Shown one piece after another: positions 23,528-32,917 of a stretch of DNA of 40,900 nucleotides. Origin of the DNA: Marinomonas transparens (GTDB taxonomy: Bacteria; Pseudomonadota; Gammaproteobacteria; Pseudomonadales; Marinomonadaceae). Numbering within the stretch: the stretch's first letter is position 1; every line of letters starts with the position of its first letter. Where the stretch lies: assembly GCF_016463975.1 (NCBI RefSeq), contig NZ_JAEMNX010000031.1:1-40900 (forward strand), read 5' to 3'. The notes beneath the pieces were generated by a model that had not been told where the DNA came from, made no database searches, and was given only the letters and a program-made list of their open reading frames with translations. A program made the position numbers and the translations under genes.

Positions 23528-24424
23528 ATGATTCGTAAGGATATGTTTTTAGCGCTGATTATCATTATTGCGTGGGGGTTTAACTTTATTGTCATGCGCT
23601 GGGGATTGGATGAATTAACGCCAATGATGCTCGGAGGACTAAGGTTCTTAGTTATCGGAATGCTAGGCTGTTTCTTCTTTTCCCGCCCTAATACGCCACT
23701 GCTTTGGTGTATTGGTTATGCCTTATTATTAAACTTTGGGCAATTTGCTTTCTTGTTCAGCGCCATGTCGTTTGGCATGCCTGCGGGTTTAGCCTCACTG
23801 GTTCTACAATCTCAAGCTATTTTTACACTGCTATTCGCCGTTTTATTATTAAAAGAAGCGGTTCGTCCTTATCAAGTACTCGCTATTGGAATTGCGATTG
23901 GCGGCTTGGCAGTCATTGGCTTAGAAAATGATAACGCCACAATGACGGCACTTGGCTTCGGTTTAACCTTAGCGGCGGGATCAAGCTGGGCTCTTGGAAA
24001 CATTCTCACAAAAAAAATTAGTAGTAAGGGCTACGATGCTAACTTGAACCTTATTGTTTGGTCGAGCTGGATACCACCTATTCCATTCTTTTTATGCGCG
24101 TACTTTATCGATGGCAGTGATGTTATGTGGAACAATATCGTTAACCTAAACATCAAAACGCTTTCTGCCTTGGCTTATTTATCACTGTTTGCGACATTGG
24201 CCGGGTATGGTTTATGGAGCTACTTATTATCTCGCTACCCTGCTGCTACCGTGGCACCGCTAACATTAGGCGTACCAGTGGTTGGCTTAGCATCCGCCGA
24301 AATATTTCTATCTGAAATAGTAAGTTTAATGCAGTGGGTAGGCATTTTTATTGTATTACTAGGATTGATATTAAACACTTTTGGCGGCCGCTGGCTAAAA
24401 AGGGCTAGCCAGCAAACACCTTAA
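23528..24424 (+). CDS. eamA: DMT-family exporter, EamA type
   Basis: The 298-aa product has ten TM helices in two EamA repeats. It closely follows the E. coli O-acetylserine/cysteine exporter: MLGGLRFLVIGM, QFAFLFSAMSFGMPAGLASL, LTLAAGSSWALGNI and the ending GLILNTFGGRWLKRA. It probably exports cysteine-pathway metabolites across the inner membrane. I chose the ATG at 23528 (AAGG seven bases upstream) over the TTG at 23507. Monocistronic and convergent with the channel gene. Confidence 0.88.
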   Translation: MIRKDMFLALIIIIAWGFNFIVMRWGLDELTPMMLGGLRFLVIGMLGCFFFSRPNTPLLWCIGYALLLNFGQFAFLFSAMSFGMPAGLASLVLQSQAIFTLLFAVLLLKEAVRPYQVLAIGIAIGGLAVIGLENDNATMTALGFGLTLAAGSSWALGNILTKKISSKGYDANLNLIVWSSWIPPIPFFLCAYFIDGSDVMWNNIVNLNIKTLSALAYLSLFATLAGYGLWSYLLSRYPAATVAPLTLGVPVVGLASAEIFLSEIVSLMQWVGIFIVLLGLILNTFGGRWLKRASQQTP

Positions 24425-24438
24425 ATTCAGATACAGAG

Positions 24439-25269
24439 CTATTCTTTCCTACTTTGCTGTGCATCTATCTTATCGGAAAGCCGAGCCACTTGAGCTTGTA
24501 ATTCTGAGATTTGAGCCACCAAAGCATGGTGGTGGTTATCCTGATTTTCTTGATCTTTTTCAGCGGTTTCTCGAGTCATCACATCGAGCACAACACCTAC
24601 CATCATGTTTAAGAAAATAAAGGCGGTTAGGAAGATAAAAACAATGTAGAAAATCCAGCTAAATGGATAAACCTCCATCGTCTCATACATAACATCTGTC
24701 CAATCCTCAAAAGTCGCTACCCGAAACAAGGTCAACATAGAAACGGCAATGTCACCCCAAAGCTTTTCATTTACATGATCAAAAAAGATCGACCCCACTG
24801 CGGCAAAAAGATAAAAAATGATAAACATCAGCAATGCAATGTAGCCCATTTTTGGTATCGCTTTAAGCAAGGCATTAATGAGGTAACGTAAATCAGGGAT
24901 AATAGAAACCAATCGCAGAACACGAAAGACTCGAAGTAAACGCGCCACTAAAACCATATCGGATTCCGATGTTGGAATCAGACTGCCAACGACGATTATA
25001 ACGTCAAAGATATTCCAAGGATCTGCAAAAAAGCGACGTTTATCATCATGAGTGATAAAACGCAGAGTGATTTCTACAAGAAAAAAGACAGTGATAAAGC
25101 TGTCTAAGTAGTTAATAGCTAATTCAACACCATAGGGTAAAGAGTAAGTTTTAGCGCCAACAGTTAATGCCGCAATAATAATGATGCTAATAATAAAGCC
25201 TTGGAACCATACACTGCGCTCAACGCGCTTCATCATGGTAAAAAGACTACTCGAACGACTCATTTCCAT
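24439..25269 (-). CDS. One-domain voltage-gated cation channel (NavBac superfamily) with acidic filter
   Basis: The 276-aa product has six TM segments. S4 has four arginines at three-residue spacing (VARLLRVFRVLRLVSI), which makes it a voltage sensor. The pore loop reads LFRVATFEDWTDVMYE, followed by S6 FIFLNMMVGVVLDVM and a C-terminal coiled coil (QISELQAQVARLSDKI) for tetramers. The filter T-F-E-D-W-T-D differs from T-L-E-S-W-S-M of NaChBac/NavAb and matches the acidic positions of the engineered calcium-selective CavAb (T-L-D-D-W-S-D), so calcium permeation is plausible. The GAA ATG start region has two possible ATGs (25269, 25263). Confidence 0.88.
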   Translation of the reverse strand: MEMSRSSSLFTMMKRVERSVWFQGFIISIIIIAALTVGAKTYSLPYGVELAINYLDSFITVFFLVEITLRFITHDDKRRFFADPWNIFDVIIVVGSLIPTSESDMVLVARLLRVFRVLRLVSIIPDLRYLINALLKAIPKMGYIALLMFIIFYLFAAVGSIFFDHVNEKLWGDIAVSMLTLFRVATFEDWTDVMYETMEVYPFSWIFYIVFIFLTAFIFLNMMVGVVLDVMTRETAEKDQENQDNHHHALVAQISELQAQVARLSDKIDAQQSRKE

Positions 25270-25385
25270 TATTCAAAATACCTAATTTATAATCGAGAAA
25301 AACCTACATGGAGACATAATGCGCCATATTAAGTTCATATAGTGAATAAGAAAAGTACGAATGATATAGATAAGGAAAATAGTCT

Positions 25386-25661
25386 TTAAGTACGCTTAAC
25401 CCGCACGACTTTCATGATTTCTACTGCTATGCCAGCCACCATTTCCTGCGCTGGATAATAGGTCAAATTCACCCGTGCACCCTTCAATGTACGGTACTTA
25501 CCCTGACGTTTGAAGCGAAATGGCACGTCATAACCTTCAATCATCAAGGTATGAAGTATCCAATCTTCTTGAGATCTTTGTACGTGGGATTTCACTTTCA
25601 GCGCATCCGAATGAATGAGCTCATCGTTTTTCTTTAACAGGGTTTCAGGATCCGATTTCAC
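25386..25661 (-). CDS. Conserved hypothetical protein (91 aa)
   Basis: A small soluble basic protein with the pattern RSQEDWILHTLMIEGYDVPF, then KRQGKYRTLKGARVNLTYYP and EIMKVVRVKR. I recall homologous short proteins in Pseudomonas-type genomes annotated only as hypothetical. The mixed alpha/beta pattern suggests a small compact domain. It is probably a single gene, as the flanking gaps are about 100 bp on each side. Function unknown. Confidence 0.75.
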   Translation of the reverse strand: MKSDPETLLKKNDELIHSDALKVKSHVQRSQEDWILHTLMIEGYDVPFRFKRQGKYRTLKGARVNLTYYPAQEMVAGIAVEIMKVVRVKRT

Positions 25662-25763
25662 AAAACACTCTCCATTCGAAAAGATGAGAGTTTTTCATTA
25701 TGGCACAAATAAACGGAATCTTGAAAATTTGATCGTTTTTTATGCGATATCAAAATATAAAGC

Positions 25764-26306
25764 TTATGAATCATCCGTTTTTAATTTTTCATTAAACTGA
25801 CTCATCGCTTGAGCCGCCTCTTTGTTAGCAAAGCGAATCACAGCTTTTTGTAGAATTAAGCTATTTGGGTAAGTCACCACATCACTGGATAAGCGCTGAA
25901 TAATCACATGAAACGTCGATATTTCGATAATTTGACCTAAAACTTCATCATCTTTGTCCACCACCTTAACCCAATCACCGACTCGATAGGGAAAACTGAA
26001 AAAGATGATCAAGCTCGCTGTTACATTACTTAAAATCGACCATTGAGCAAATAAAGCAACCCCCACGACAGCAAAAACAGAGGAGAAGAAAATCGCAAAT
26101 TGCCCATAACCAACCCCTAGCACCAAACAAATCAGCAAAACAAATAGGGCAGTAAGACCAAGATGAAGCATTTTAGAAACATAAGTAATGCGCACTTCAT
26201 TAATCGATTTCTTCTGGCCCAACAAAGCAATGCTCGACTTTAAAAAACGTGAAAAAATGACATAGCCAATAATTAATAAAACGGTCAAACCGATTTGCAG
26301 CACCAT
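25764..26306 (-). CDS. Small MscS-family mechanosensitive channel
   Basis: The 180-aa product has three hydrophobic segments (residues 1-95) with a pore-lining helix rich in Gly/Ala (VFAVVGVALFAQWSILSNVTA), then the MscS beta domain (FPYRVGDWVKVVDKDDEVLG, IIQRLSSDVVTYPNSLILQK). It ends soon after the beta domain, so it lacks most of the C-terminal vestibule of E. coli MscS (286 aa). The start at 26306 has GAGGGGAG directly upstream; the longer frame to 26357 overlaps the AEC gene end. It follows the AEC transporter gene on the same strand. Confidence 0.85.
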   Translation of the reverse strand: MVLQIGLTVLLIIGYVIFSRFLKSSIALLGQKKSINEVRITYVSKMLHLGLTALFVLLICLVLGVGYGQFAIFFSSVFAVVGVALFAQWSILSNVTASLIIFFSFPYRVGDWVKVVDKDDEVLGQIIEISTFHVIIQRLSSDVVTYPNSLILQKAVIRFANKEAAQAMSQFNEKLKTDDS

Positions 26307-26334
26307 AACTCCCCTCTTCAAATTTGTGCTTAGT

Positions 26335-27222
26335 TTATAAGACGTAAAACAAAACACAAGGCACGATAGCTAAACTCATTAAGTTACCAATCAATACAAT
26401 AGAAGCCACCTTATGAGGCTCTTGTTGATAAAGCTCAGCTATCATGTAGTTGAGCACAGCAGGCGGCAAACAAGCGAATAGCAATAAGTAACCAAAATAC
26501 TCTGCCGACATGCCCACTGTGAACTGCCAAATAACAGCAATAATTAAACCACTTAAAGGACAAAGAAAACCACTAATAACACCCAGTTTCCAATGACTAA
26601 AATCGACATTGGTCATACGCACACCTAGAGCAAACAACATCAAGGGAATCGCAATCTGCCCCAGCATATCAACCGACACCTTAATCGCAGTGGGTAATAC
26701 CCAACCCTGTAAGCTCCACATCACCCCCAGAATAGTGGCAATAATCATCGGCATTTTTAACGTATTTAATAAATTAGATTTTGGGTTAAGCAAGTACATG
26801 CCAACCGTAAAATGCAGTAAGTTTTCGGTTAGAAATAACACCACAGCAACGGGCAGAGCTGATTCGCCAAAGGCTAACAGAATCAAAGGAATACCCAAGT
26901 TACCGCTGTTATTAAACATCATAGGAGGCACTAGGGTTTTCGGTGCAATTTTAAGCAATTTACATAATGGCCAAACGAGTAAGCCTGATCCTAAAACCAC
27001 GACTACTGCGGCAAGTATCAAATCAAGGTATTGTGAAATATGAAACTCTTTCGACGCCATAACAGAAAAAATCAAAGCAGGACAAAATACACTGATGTTT
27101 AAGCGATTCGCCACCGTCATATCGGTTGGCCTTACCCGTGCGTAAAGGAACGCCACTAAGACGATACTCGCTAAGGGAAAAACGGTATTAAGAATTTGAG
27201 AAAATAACGTTGATGTGTCCAT
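26335..27222 (-). CDS. AEC-family transporter (auxin efflux carrier superfamily)
   Basis: The 295-aa product has ten TM helices in two five-helix halves. The first half has RLNISVFCPALIFSVMASKE and the unwound MMFNNSGNLGIPLILLAFGE (N-x-G-N-L-G-I-P motif). The second has GQIAIPLMLFALGVRM and the late LPPAVLNYMIAE. It is an inner-membrane carrier of organic anions; the substrate cannot be read from the sequence. The MscS gene is 28 bp downstream of its stop. Confidence 0.9.
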   Translation of the reverse strand: MDTSTLFSQILNTVFPLASIVLVAFLYARVRPTDMTVANRLNISVFCPALIFSVMASKEFHISQYLDLILAAVVVVLGSGLLVWPLCKLLKIAPKTLVPPMMFNNSGNLGIPLILLAFGESALPVAVVLFLTENLLHFTVGMYLLNPKSNLLNTLKMPMIIATILGVMWSLQGWVLPTAIKVSVDMLGQIAIPLMLFALGVRMTNVDFSHWKLGVISGFLCPLSGLIIAVIWQFTVGMSAEYFGYLLLFACLPPAVLNYMIAELYQQEPHKVASIVLIGNLMSLAIVPCVLFYVL

Positions 27223-27350
27223 GAATAACCTTAAAGAACGAAGGCCATTAGCTTACCTAGCTTCGCCATAAAGGCCAATGAACAAATAATTTTTTAAGCA
27301 AGAAATAGGCAATGCAAGCAACCTCCTTGTTACTTGCCAATCCCCCTTAA

Positions 27351-27578
27351 CTACTTCCAAAACGGCTTTTCTATTTCATGGTAGACATCACTTCTTGTTA
27401 AGCCTAAATCCTTCATATCCGTTTCTGAAATAGTCATAAGCTGGCGGCGTGTTCTCCAATTCCGGTAAGCTTTTCTAAGCTTGGCCAAGACATTTTTAAA
27501 CGTCAGTTTTTTTTCTATCCGCTGACAGCACTGGCTGATTAAGTCTGCGTCATGGTGATTAGATAAATGAGTGGTCAT
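27351..27578 (-). CDS. DUF1127 (YjiS-like) small protein
   Basis: The 75-aa product has the DUF1127 core in its C-terminal half: L-R-K-A-Y-R-N-W-R-T-R-R-Q-L-x-x-I-S-E-T-D-M-K-D-L-G-L-T-R-S-D-V. Family members are short Arg-rich proteins, in some species RNA-binding regulators of growth or phosphate metabolism. AAGGAGATTTAGC is its strong ribosome site. It is divergent from the GcvA-like regulator over about 130 bp. Confidence 0.85.
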   Translation of the reverse strand: MTTHLSNHHDADLISQCCQRIEKKLTFKNVLAKLRKAYRNWRTRRQLMTISETDMKDLGLTRSDVYHEIEKPFWK

Positions 27579-27708
27579 GCTAAATCTCCTTTTAATTTAT
27601 GAGGAAACGCGGCTAAGCGTTGGACTCATAATCGATCAAAAAAGAAACACTGACAAACGAGAAAATTTACGCCATAGTTAAGAAATACTTAACCATAGAG
27701 ATTGAGCA

Positions 27709-28692
27709 ATGAGTAATACTCCCCTCCGTTTACCACCACTAAAGTCCTTATTAGCCTTTCGTCATGCTGCCCGAAGTCTGAGCTTTAAAGATGCGGCAGG
27801 CCAGCTTCATGTAACCCAGGCCGCCATCAGCCAACAAATAAAGACGCTAGAAGAAACATTAGGTGTGCCTTTATTTGAACGCCATACACGACAGATTAGC
27901 TTAACCCATGAGGGCCAATATCTATTCGAGCATGCCGAGAAAGCCTTTGAGCTGTTAGAAACGGGTGTAAAAGGCATTATCGATGACCCAAACCCAAACA
28001 CCTTGGTAATTAGCACTCTGCCATCCTTTGCCAGTCGCTGGTTAGTCTCTCGTTTAGGCCATTTTCAAGAAAAAGAAAAAGACATTAATATTCATCTCAG
28101 CCCAAGCCTGAGCTTGGCGTCTTTTTCAGATGGAAATTTAGATTTATCAATCCGTTTAGGACAAGGTACTTATGCTGGTTTAAGATCAGACCTGTTATTT
28201 GATGAGTTTTTATTACCCGTATGCCACCCTGCTCTGTTAAACAATACAAAAGAAATCAAGCAACAGCTTGCCGCTCTGCCAGTGATTACCGACGGCGGTC
28301 CAGATCTGATACATGTATGGCCAGAGTTTCAACGCTATTTAGGCTCAACAAACACACCATTAAAATCACACCTGCATGTTTCAGACTCAACCATATTAAT
28401 CGAAGCACTCCTTTCTGGTCAGGGTATCACCATGGCACGATTTAGTTTGGTTTATGAATTAATAGAAAAAGGTCAATTAATTTGCCCTCTACCTATTTAT
28501 GTAAAATCCTATTACAGCTTTTACTTAGTCGCACCAGCGCCTCACTTTAAACATCATAAAGTGACAACCTTTATTAGCTGGCTAAAAGGGGAAACAAAAA
28601 CCATAGAGGCGTCATGGCAAGCCTATTTAAAAGCTCATCCTGAACTTGAAAAACTTGAAATCAGCTACGGAAAAATAGAGGACGGTTGCTAG
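27709..28692 (+). CDS. LysR-family regulator, GcvA-like
   Basis: The 327-aa product has the HTH PLKSLLAFRHAARSLSFKDA followed by AGQLHVTQAAISQQIKTLEE, typical of the GcvA/AmpR subgroup. The effector domain includes GNLDLSIRLGQGTYAG and GGPDLIHVWPEF. Its place divergent from DUF1127 suggests control of that gene or of itself; no glycine-cleavage gene is nearby, so the GcvA label refers to sequence type only. Confidence 0.88.
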   Translation: MSNTPLRLPPLKSLLAFRHAARSLSFKDAAGQLHVTQAAISQQIKTLEETLGVPLFERHTRQISLTHEGQYLFEHAEKAFELLETGVKGIIDDPNPNTLVISTLPSFASRWLVSRLGHFQEKEKDINIHLSPSLSLASFSDGNLDLSIRLGQGTYAGLRSDLLFDEFLLPVCHPALLNNTKEIKQQLAALPVITDGGPDLIHVWPEFQRYLGSTNTPLKSHLHVSDSTILIEALLSGQGITMARFSLVYELIEKGQLICPLPIYVKSYYSFYLVAPAPHFKHHKVTTFISWLKGETKTIEASWQAYLKAHPELEKLEISYGKIEDGC

Positions 28693-28712
28693 GTCTTTGA
28701 ATAAGATAAAAA

Positions 28713-29690
28713 CTAAGGTTTTTCAACAAGTACGGAAGGAATCAAAATAAAACGCTGGGGCACTTCCCGACCTTCTAACAAGGCCATCGCAATTTCAATG
28801 GCTCTTTCCGCCATCAATGCGGGTCTTTGCACTGCGGTTGCAATCCAAGGGCTACCTTGCTGCTTAATCATCTTTTCAGCAAAAGGTGCTCCATCCACAG
28901 ATGCCAAAAGAAACTCATTGCGCTTAGCTTGTTTTGCAGCACGTAATACCCCTAAAGCAGTCGGGTCATTAATAGTAAATACCGCATCAATATGAGGATA
29001 ACTTTCCATCAAATAAGTCATGGCTTCCATCCCTCCTCCAACACTGCCTGTGCCGTTCATTCGATCACTTAACAGCTTAATATCTGGGTATTTATTGAGA
29101 ACAGATTTGCAGCCAGCCACGCGCTCGACAACAGAAGAGACTAAAACGCCATTAACAATAACGAAATTTCCTTTGTAGCCTATTTTTTCAGCCAATTTTT
29201 CACAAGCCACAACACCAGCTTGTACATTATCTGTAGTAATCGTTGCATCGGCACCTTTAGCATTTACGTCAACTGCAATAACCTTGATGCCAGCACGCTG
29301 TGCTTTAGCAACAACCGCCGCCACCTTATATTCTTCAGCCGCCGTCAGCACAATAAGATCCACATCTTGTTCGATAAAATCATTAAGTTGCTCGATTTGT
29401 CGATCCAAATCATAGGCATCCGAGCGAATCAGCATTTTCACTGGACCACCAGTGAGCTCTTGCGCTTTTGCCGTTGCAGACTCTACCAATTGGACAAAAT
29501 AAGGATTACCAAGATCCGCTACACTAATACCGATGGATCTTAAATTAGAAGGTTCCGAGGATTGTGAGGATATAGGGAGCAACAAGGCCGCGACTAAAAA
29601 AGCGGCAATCAGCCCCTGAATAAGATGCGCTTTCATACCAAGTTGATGCAACTTCCCAGTAGCTAAATTGAATAACTTGATTACGTGCAT
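28713..29690 (-). CDS. Second periplasmic sugar-binding protein of the frc-like locus
   Basis: The 325-aa product is a type I periplasmic binding protein of the ribose/galactose (Peripla_BP_4) kind. It has a long basic N-region and the hydrophobic signal LIQGLIAAFLVAALLLP, then IGISVADLGNPYFVQLVESA, DLDRQIEQLNDFIEQDVDLI and VFTINDPTALGVLRAAKQA. Start ATG at 29690 with GGGGAA upstream. It closes an operon that already has its own binding protein at 31737-32768, to which it is only distantly similar. It might present a different sugar to the same permease or act as a sensor partner for the kinase. Confidence 0.87.
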   Translation of the reverse strand: MHVIKLFNLATGKLHQLGMKAHLIQGLIAAFLVAALLLPISSQSSEPSNLRSIGISVADLGNPYFVQLVESATAKAQELTGGPVKMLIRSDAYDLDRQIEQLNDFIEQDVDLIVLTAAEEYKVAAVVAKAQRAGIKVIAVDVNAKGADATITTDNVQAGVVACEKLAEKIGYKGNFVIVNGVLVSSVVERVAGCKSVLNKYPDIKLLSDRMNGTGSVGGGMEAMTYLMESYPHIDAVFTINDPTALGVLRAAKQAKRNEFLLASVDGAPFAEKMIKQQGSPWIATAVQRPALMAERAIEIAMALLEGREVPQRFILIPSVLVEKP

Positions 29691-29765
29691 TGAGTTCCCC
29701 TAATAATGGCCAAATAGGCTTCCATCTTGCTATTTATTAACACCTAAGACAGAAGCCTCCTTTTA

Positions 29766-30560
29766 TTAGGCGGCTTCTGTTGAAGCGTCGACTTCCATTG
29801 CCCCCGTCATAATGGCAACAGCATCAGACATGCTATGAGACTGAGGAGTGACAACCGCTGCTCGCTTACCTAAACGATGAATATGAATACGATCCGCGAC
29901 TTCAAAAACATGGGGCATATTGTGGCTTATCAAAATAATTGGCAAGCCTCGATCACGAACTTCTTTAATCAAATTCAATACTCGACGAGATTCTTTCACC
30001 CCTAAAGCGGCTGTTGGTTCATCCATGATCACCACCTTACTACCAAATAGCGCCGAACGAGCAACTGCCACACCTTGGCGTTGACCACCAGACAAAGACT
30101 CAACGGCTTGACTAATGTTTTGAATGGTCATCAAACCTAATTCAATCATTTTATCACGGGCACGCTTTTCCATTTCCTTTTTGTCTAACATACGAAAAAC
30201 AGAACCCAAGATACCCGGCTTCAAGATTTCTCGCCCAAGGAAAAGGTTATCCGCAATGTTTAATGCAGGGGAAACCGCTAGGTTTTGGTAAACCGTTTCA
30301 ATCCCCAATGCACGAGCCTCCATGGGAGACGTGAAATGTACTGGTTCCCCGTCGAGTAGAATTTCACCGCCATCAGGAATCAAGGCACCAGATAGCGCTT
30401 TGATTAAAGACGATTTACCAGCACCGTTATCACCGATAATGGCTAAGATTTCACCCGGATAAAGTTCTAAGTCTGCATGATCAATAGCCGTTACACTACC
30501 GTAACGTTTAACCAAGCCTTTTGTTTGAATAACGGGTGTTTTATCGTATTGAGCTACCAT
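29766..30560 (-). CDS. frcA: Sugar ABC transporter ATP-binding protein (FrcA-like)
   Basis: The 264-aa single ABC domain has Walker A IIGDNGAGKSSLIKALSG, the signature VESLSGGQRQGVAVAR and Walker B KVVIMDEPTAAL. Most ribose-type importers use a double-domain ATPase of about 500 aa; the single domain is typical of the fructose type (Frc). The ATG at 30560 overlaps the permease stop (TAATG), so the longer frame is rejected. Confidence 0.9.
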   Translation of the reverse strand: MVAQYDKTPVIQTKGLVKRYGSVTAIDHADLELYPGEILAIIGDNGAGKSSLIKALSGALIPDGGEILLDGEPVHFTSPMEARALGIETVYQNLAVSPALNIADNLFLGREILKPGILGSVFRMLDKKEMEKRARDKMIELGLMTIQNISQAVESLSGGQRQGVAVARSALFGSKVVIMDEPTAALGVKESRRVLNLIKEVRDRGLPIILISHNMPHVFEVADRIHIHRLGKRAAVVTPQSHSMSDAVAIMTGAMEVDASTEAA

Positions 30561-31642
30561 TATGCAGTCCCTCTTCTGATCCACTGATCGACACCAACGG
30601 CGACGATAATCAAAATACCCACGGTGAATTCTTGCCATAAAACATCAACACCAGCGAGAGCTAAACCGTTACGGAAGATCCCCACTACTAATGCACCGAT
30701 TAGCGTACCGTAGATCGAGCCTCGACCACCAAACAAACTACAACCACCAATAACAACGGCCGTGATACTATCTAAGTTAGTGGTATAACCTGCTTGAGGG
30801 CTCACCGAGCCAATACGACCAATCAATACCCATGCACCTATTGCACAAACCACACCCGCCAGCACATAAACAGACAACAAGATACGATCTGTACGAATAC
30901 CTGCAAGCTTTGCCGCAGCAGGATCATCTCCTGTGGCATAAACATGACGTCCCCATGGGGTCCAATTCAAGGCATACCAAATGACAAAGAAAATCGCCAA
31001 CATCAAAATGGAGCCATAGGTTAAGCGCGCGCCAAAGACATTAATGGTTTCACCTAACCACTGTAATAAAGGTGCCATCGTGCTGATGTCCTGCGAACGA
31101 ATGGTTTCACTTTTCGAATACCAGAGGTTCAATGCAAAAAAGACATTCCATGAACCCAAAGTCGCAATGAAAGGTGGCAGCTTCATACGCGTAATCAGCA
31201 AGCCATTAATAAAACCAGCCAAAGCACCAACACTCATACCGATCAACAAAGCCAACCAAGCATCAAAGCCATAATCTATAGCCATGCGTCCCATCACAAC
31301 AGACGCCAATACCATAATGGCACCAACCGACAAATCGATACCGGCCGTTAAAATAATTAAAGTCTGAGCAACCCCTATCACACCGATAATGGTCACCTGC
31401 TGCAATACCAAAGACAGGTTGAACGGTGACAAAAAGCGATCACCAACAATTAAACTAAAACCAAAAACGGCAATTAAAAGAACAATACTTGGTGCGGCAA
31501 TAGGGTATTTATGCAGAAACTTTTGAAAACTCTGAACAAAGGTATCGGTGTTTTCAAATTGTGCGACATAACTTGTTGCTTGATCCGCGACTTTATCGTG
31601 ATCAAGCACAGCCGTAGAAGGTTTTGGATCAGTAGAACTCAT
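30560..31642 (-). CDS. frcC: Sugar ABC transporter permease (FrcC-like)
   Basis: The 360-aa product has about ten TM helices after a 50-residue cytoplasmic N-terminus. It has the BPD_transp_2 blocks QTLIILTAGIDLSVGAIMVL, TGDDPAAAKLAGIRTDRILL and AVVIGGCSLFGGRGSIYGTL. It forms the inner-membrane channel with FrcA. Its stop overlaps the frcA start. A strong stem-loop lies between frcB and this gene. Confidence 0.9.
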   Translation of the reverse strand: MSSTDPKPSTAVLDHDKVADQATSYVAQFENTDTFVQSFQKFLHKYPIAAPSIVLLIAVFGFSLIVGDRFLSPFNLSLVLQQVTIIGVIGVAQTLIILTAGIDLSVGAIMVLASVVMGRMAIDYGFDAWLALLIGMSVGALAGFINGLLITRMKLPPFIATLGSWNVFFALNLWYSKSETIRSQDISTMAPLLQWLGETINVFGARLTYGSILMLAIFFVIWYALNWTPWGRHVYATGDDPAAAKLAGIRTDRILLSVYVLAGVVCAIGAWVLIGRIGSVSPQAGYTTNLDSITAVVIGGCSLFGGRGSIYGTLIGALVVGIFRNGLALAGVDVLWQEFTVGILIIVAVGVDQWIRRGTA

Positions 31643-31666
31643 AGGTTACTCCAGGCAAAAAGAAGA

Positions 31667-31718
31667 CTACTAGCCAAATGGCTTGGCTAGTAGCAAGTCA
31701 GGGGCGCCTTTTAGCCCC
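31667..31718 (-). other. Intercistronic stem-loops between frcB and frcC
   Basis: CTACTAGCCAA (31667-31677) and TTGGCTAGTAG (31683-31693) form a perfect 11-bp stem with a 5-nt loop. A second stem GGGGC/GCCCC is at 31701-31718. Neither has a U-run, which suits mRNA stabilisation of the upstream binding-protein message, as after malE-type genes. Confidence 0.65.
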
Positions 31719-31736
31719 TTATATTACAAAAGGCGA

Positions 31737-32768
31737 TTAGCCCCAGCACATAGCCAAACCAGGTTTAGACCCAACGGAATGAACACCTTTAACAGGCTGG
31801 TCAGTGATTAGCTGTACACCAGTATCGAAGAAATCTAGGCCATCCGATGCTGAAGGTCGTGAACCCGACTTAGCGAATTCAACAATGGCGGTAACGCCTT
31901 CAGAAGCCATTTTTAGAGGGAATTGCATAGAAGTCGCGCCGATAACGCCGTCTTGCACGTTACGAACACCAGGACAACCGCCATCAACAGAGACAATCAT
32001 CACATCTTTTTCTAGACCAAACGCTTTTAGCGCTTCATAAGCTCCTGCCGCTGCTGGCTCATTGATGGTGTAAACCAAGTTTACGCCAGGATCTTTTTGA
32101 AGTAGGTTTTCCATCGCACGACGACCACCTTCTTCTGAGCCTTGAGTAACATCGTTACCCACAATGCGCGAATCCGTTTCATCACCCATGCGGTTTGCGT
32201 CTTTTAAATCAATGCCAAAGCCTTTCAAGAAACCTTGGTCACGGGCAACATCCACTGTGATCTGACTCGTATTTAGGTCAAGCAGAGCAATTTTTGCATC
32301 TTTTGCTTTATCACCCATTTGTGCTTTCGCCCACTTACCGATCATTTCGCCCGCTTTAAAGTTATCAGTAGCGAATGTCATGTCAGCAGCATTTGCAGGG
32401 CTAAGAGGCGTATCCAATGCGATAACCAATAGACCGGCCTTACGTGCTTTTTCGATCGTTGGAACAATAGCAGATGGGTCGCTTGGGGCTATCAAGATAC
32501 CTTTCGCACCAGATGATATTAGGTTTTCAATGGCTTGTACTTGCGCTTCGTTATCACCGTCGTAACGGCCAGCGAAAGTACGTAGTTCAACGCCAAGCTC
32601 TTCCGCTTTTTGTTGAGCACCTTCTTTCATTTTAACAAAGAATGGGTTGGTGTTTGTTTTGGTGATAAGACCAATGATTGTAGTATCTGCCGCAGCGACA
32701 GAAGAAAGGGCTCCAGCCGCCACAAGGCAAGCCAGTTTTTTATAAGGAATGCAGTAAGAGAATTTCAT
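31737..32768 (-). CDS. frcB: Periplasmic sugar-binding protein (FrcB-like)
   Basis: The 343-aa product has a signal peptide ([16 protein letters not shown]) and the type I binding-protein fold: [60 protein letters not shown] and the ending GLAMCWG, which recalls fructose-type FrcB. Substrate is probably fructose or a related monosaccharide. It is the first gene of the transporter operon, 150 bp behind the hybrid kinase on the same strand. Confidence 0.9.
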   Translation of the reverse strand: MKFSYCIPYKKLACLVAAGALSSVAAADTTIIGLITKTNTNPFFVKMKEGAQQKAEELGVELRTFAGRYDGDNEAQVQAIENLISSGAKGILIAPSDPSAIVPTIEKARKAGLLVIALDTPLSPANAADMTFATDNFKAGEMIGKWAKAQMGDKAKDAKIALLDLNTSQITVDVARDQGFLKGFGIDLKDANRMGDETDSRIVGNDVTQGSEEGGRRAMENLLQKDPGVNLVYTINEPAAAGAYEALKAFGLEKDVMIVSVDGGCPGVRNVQDGVIGATSMQFPLKMASEGVTAIVEFAKSGSRPSASDGLDFFDTGVQLITDQPVKGVHSVGSKPGLAMCWG

Positions 32769-32917
32769 CGTTTTATAACTCCACTTTTGTTTTTATTATT
32801 GGCTGTAATGCCATTGAAACAAATTAGCCAAACTCTGTTTCTAAGAAACGACTATGGAGAATAAAAACTAATGGAAAATTTCACAGTGAGGATTTTTTTT
32901 GTAATATTTGTAATATT
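32769..32917 (-). promoter_or_regulatory. Upstream region of frcB with tandem 9-bp repeat
   Basis: GTAATATTT occurs twice in direct tandem (32901-32909 and 32910-32918) in a very AT-rich stretch. Direct repeats of about one helical turn are the usual form of OmpR-family sites, so this is a candidate site for the regulator encoded upstream. No gene is seen. Confidence 0.35.

Noticed and set aside
27300..27345. Imperfect GCAAGTAAC/GTTGCTTGC stem downstream of DUF1127
   Set aside because: It needs a wobble pair and has no U-run directly behind it, so it is not called as a terminator.
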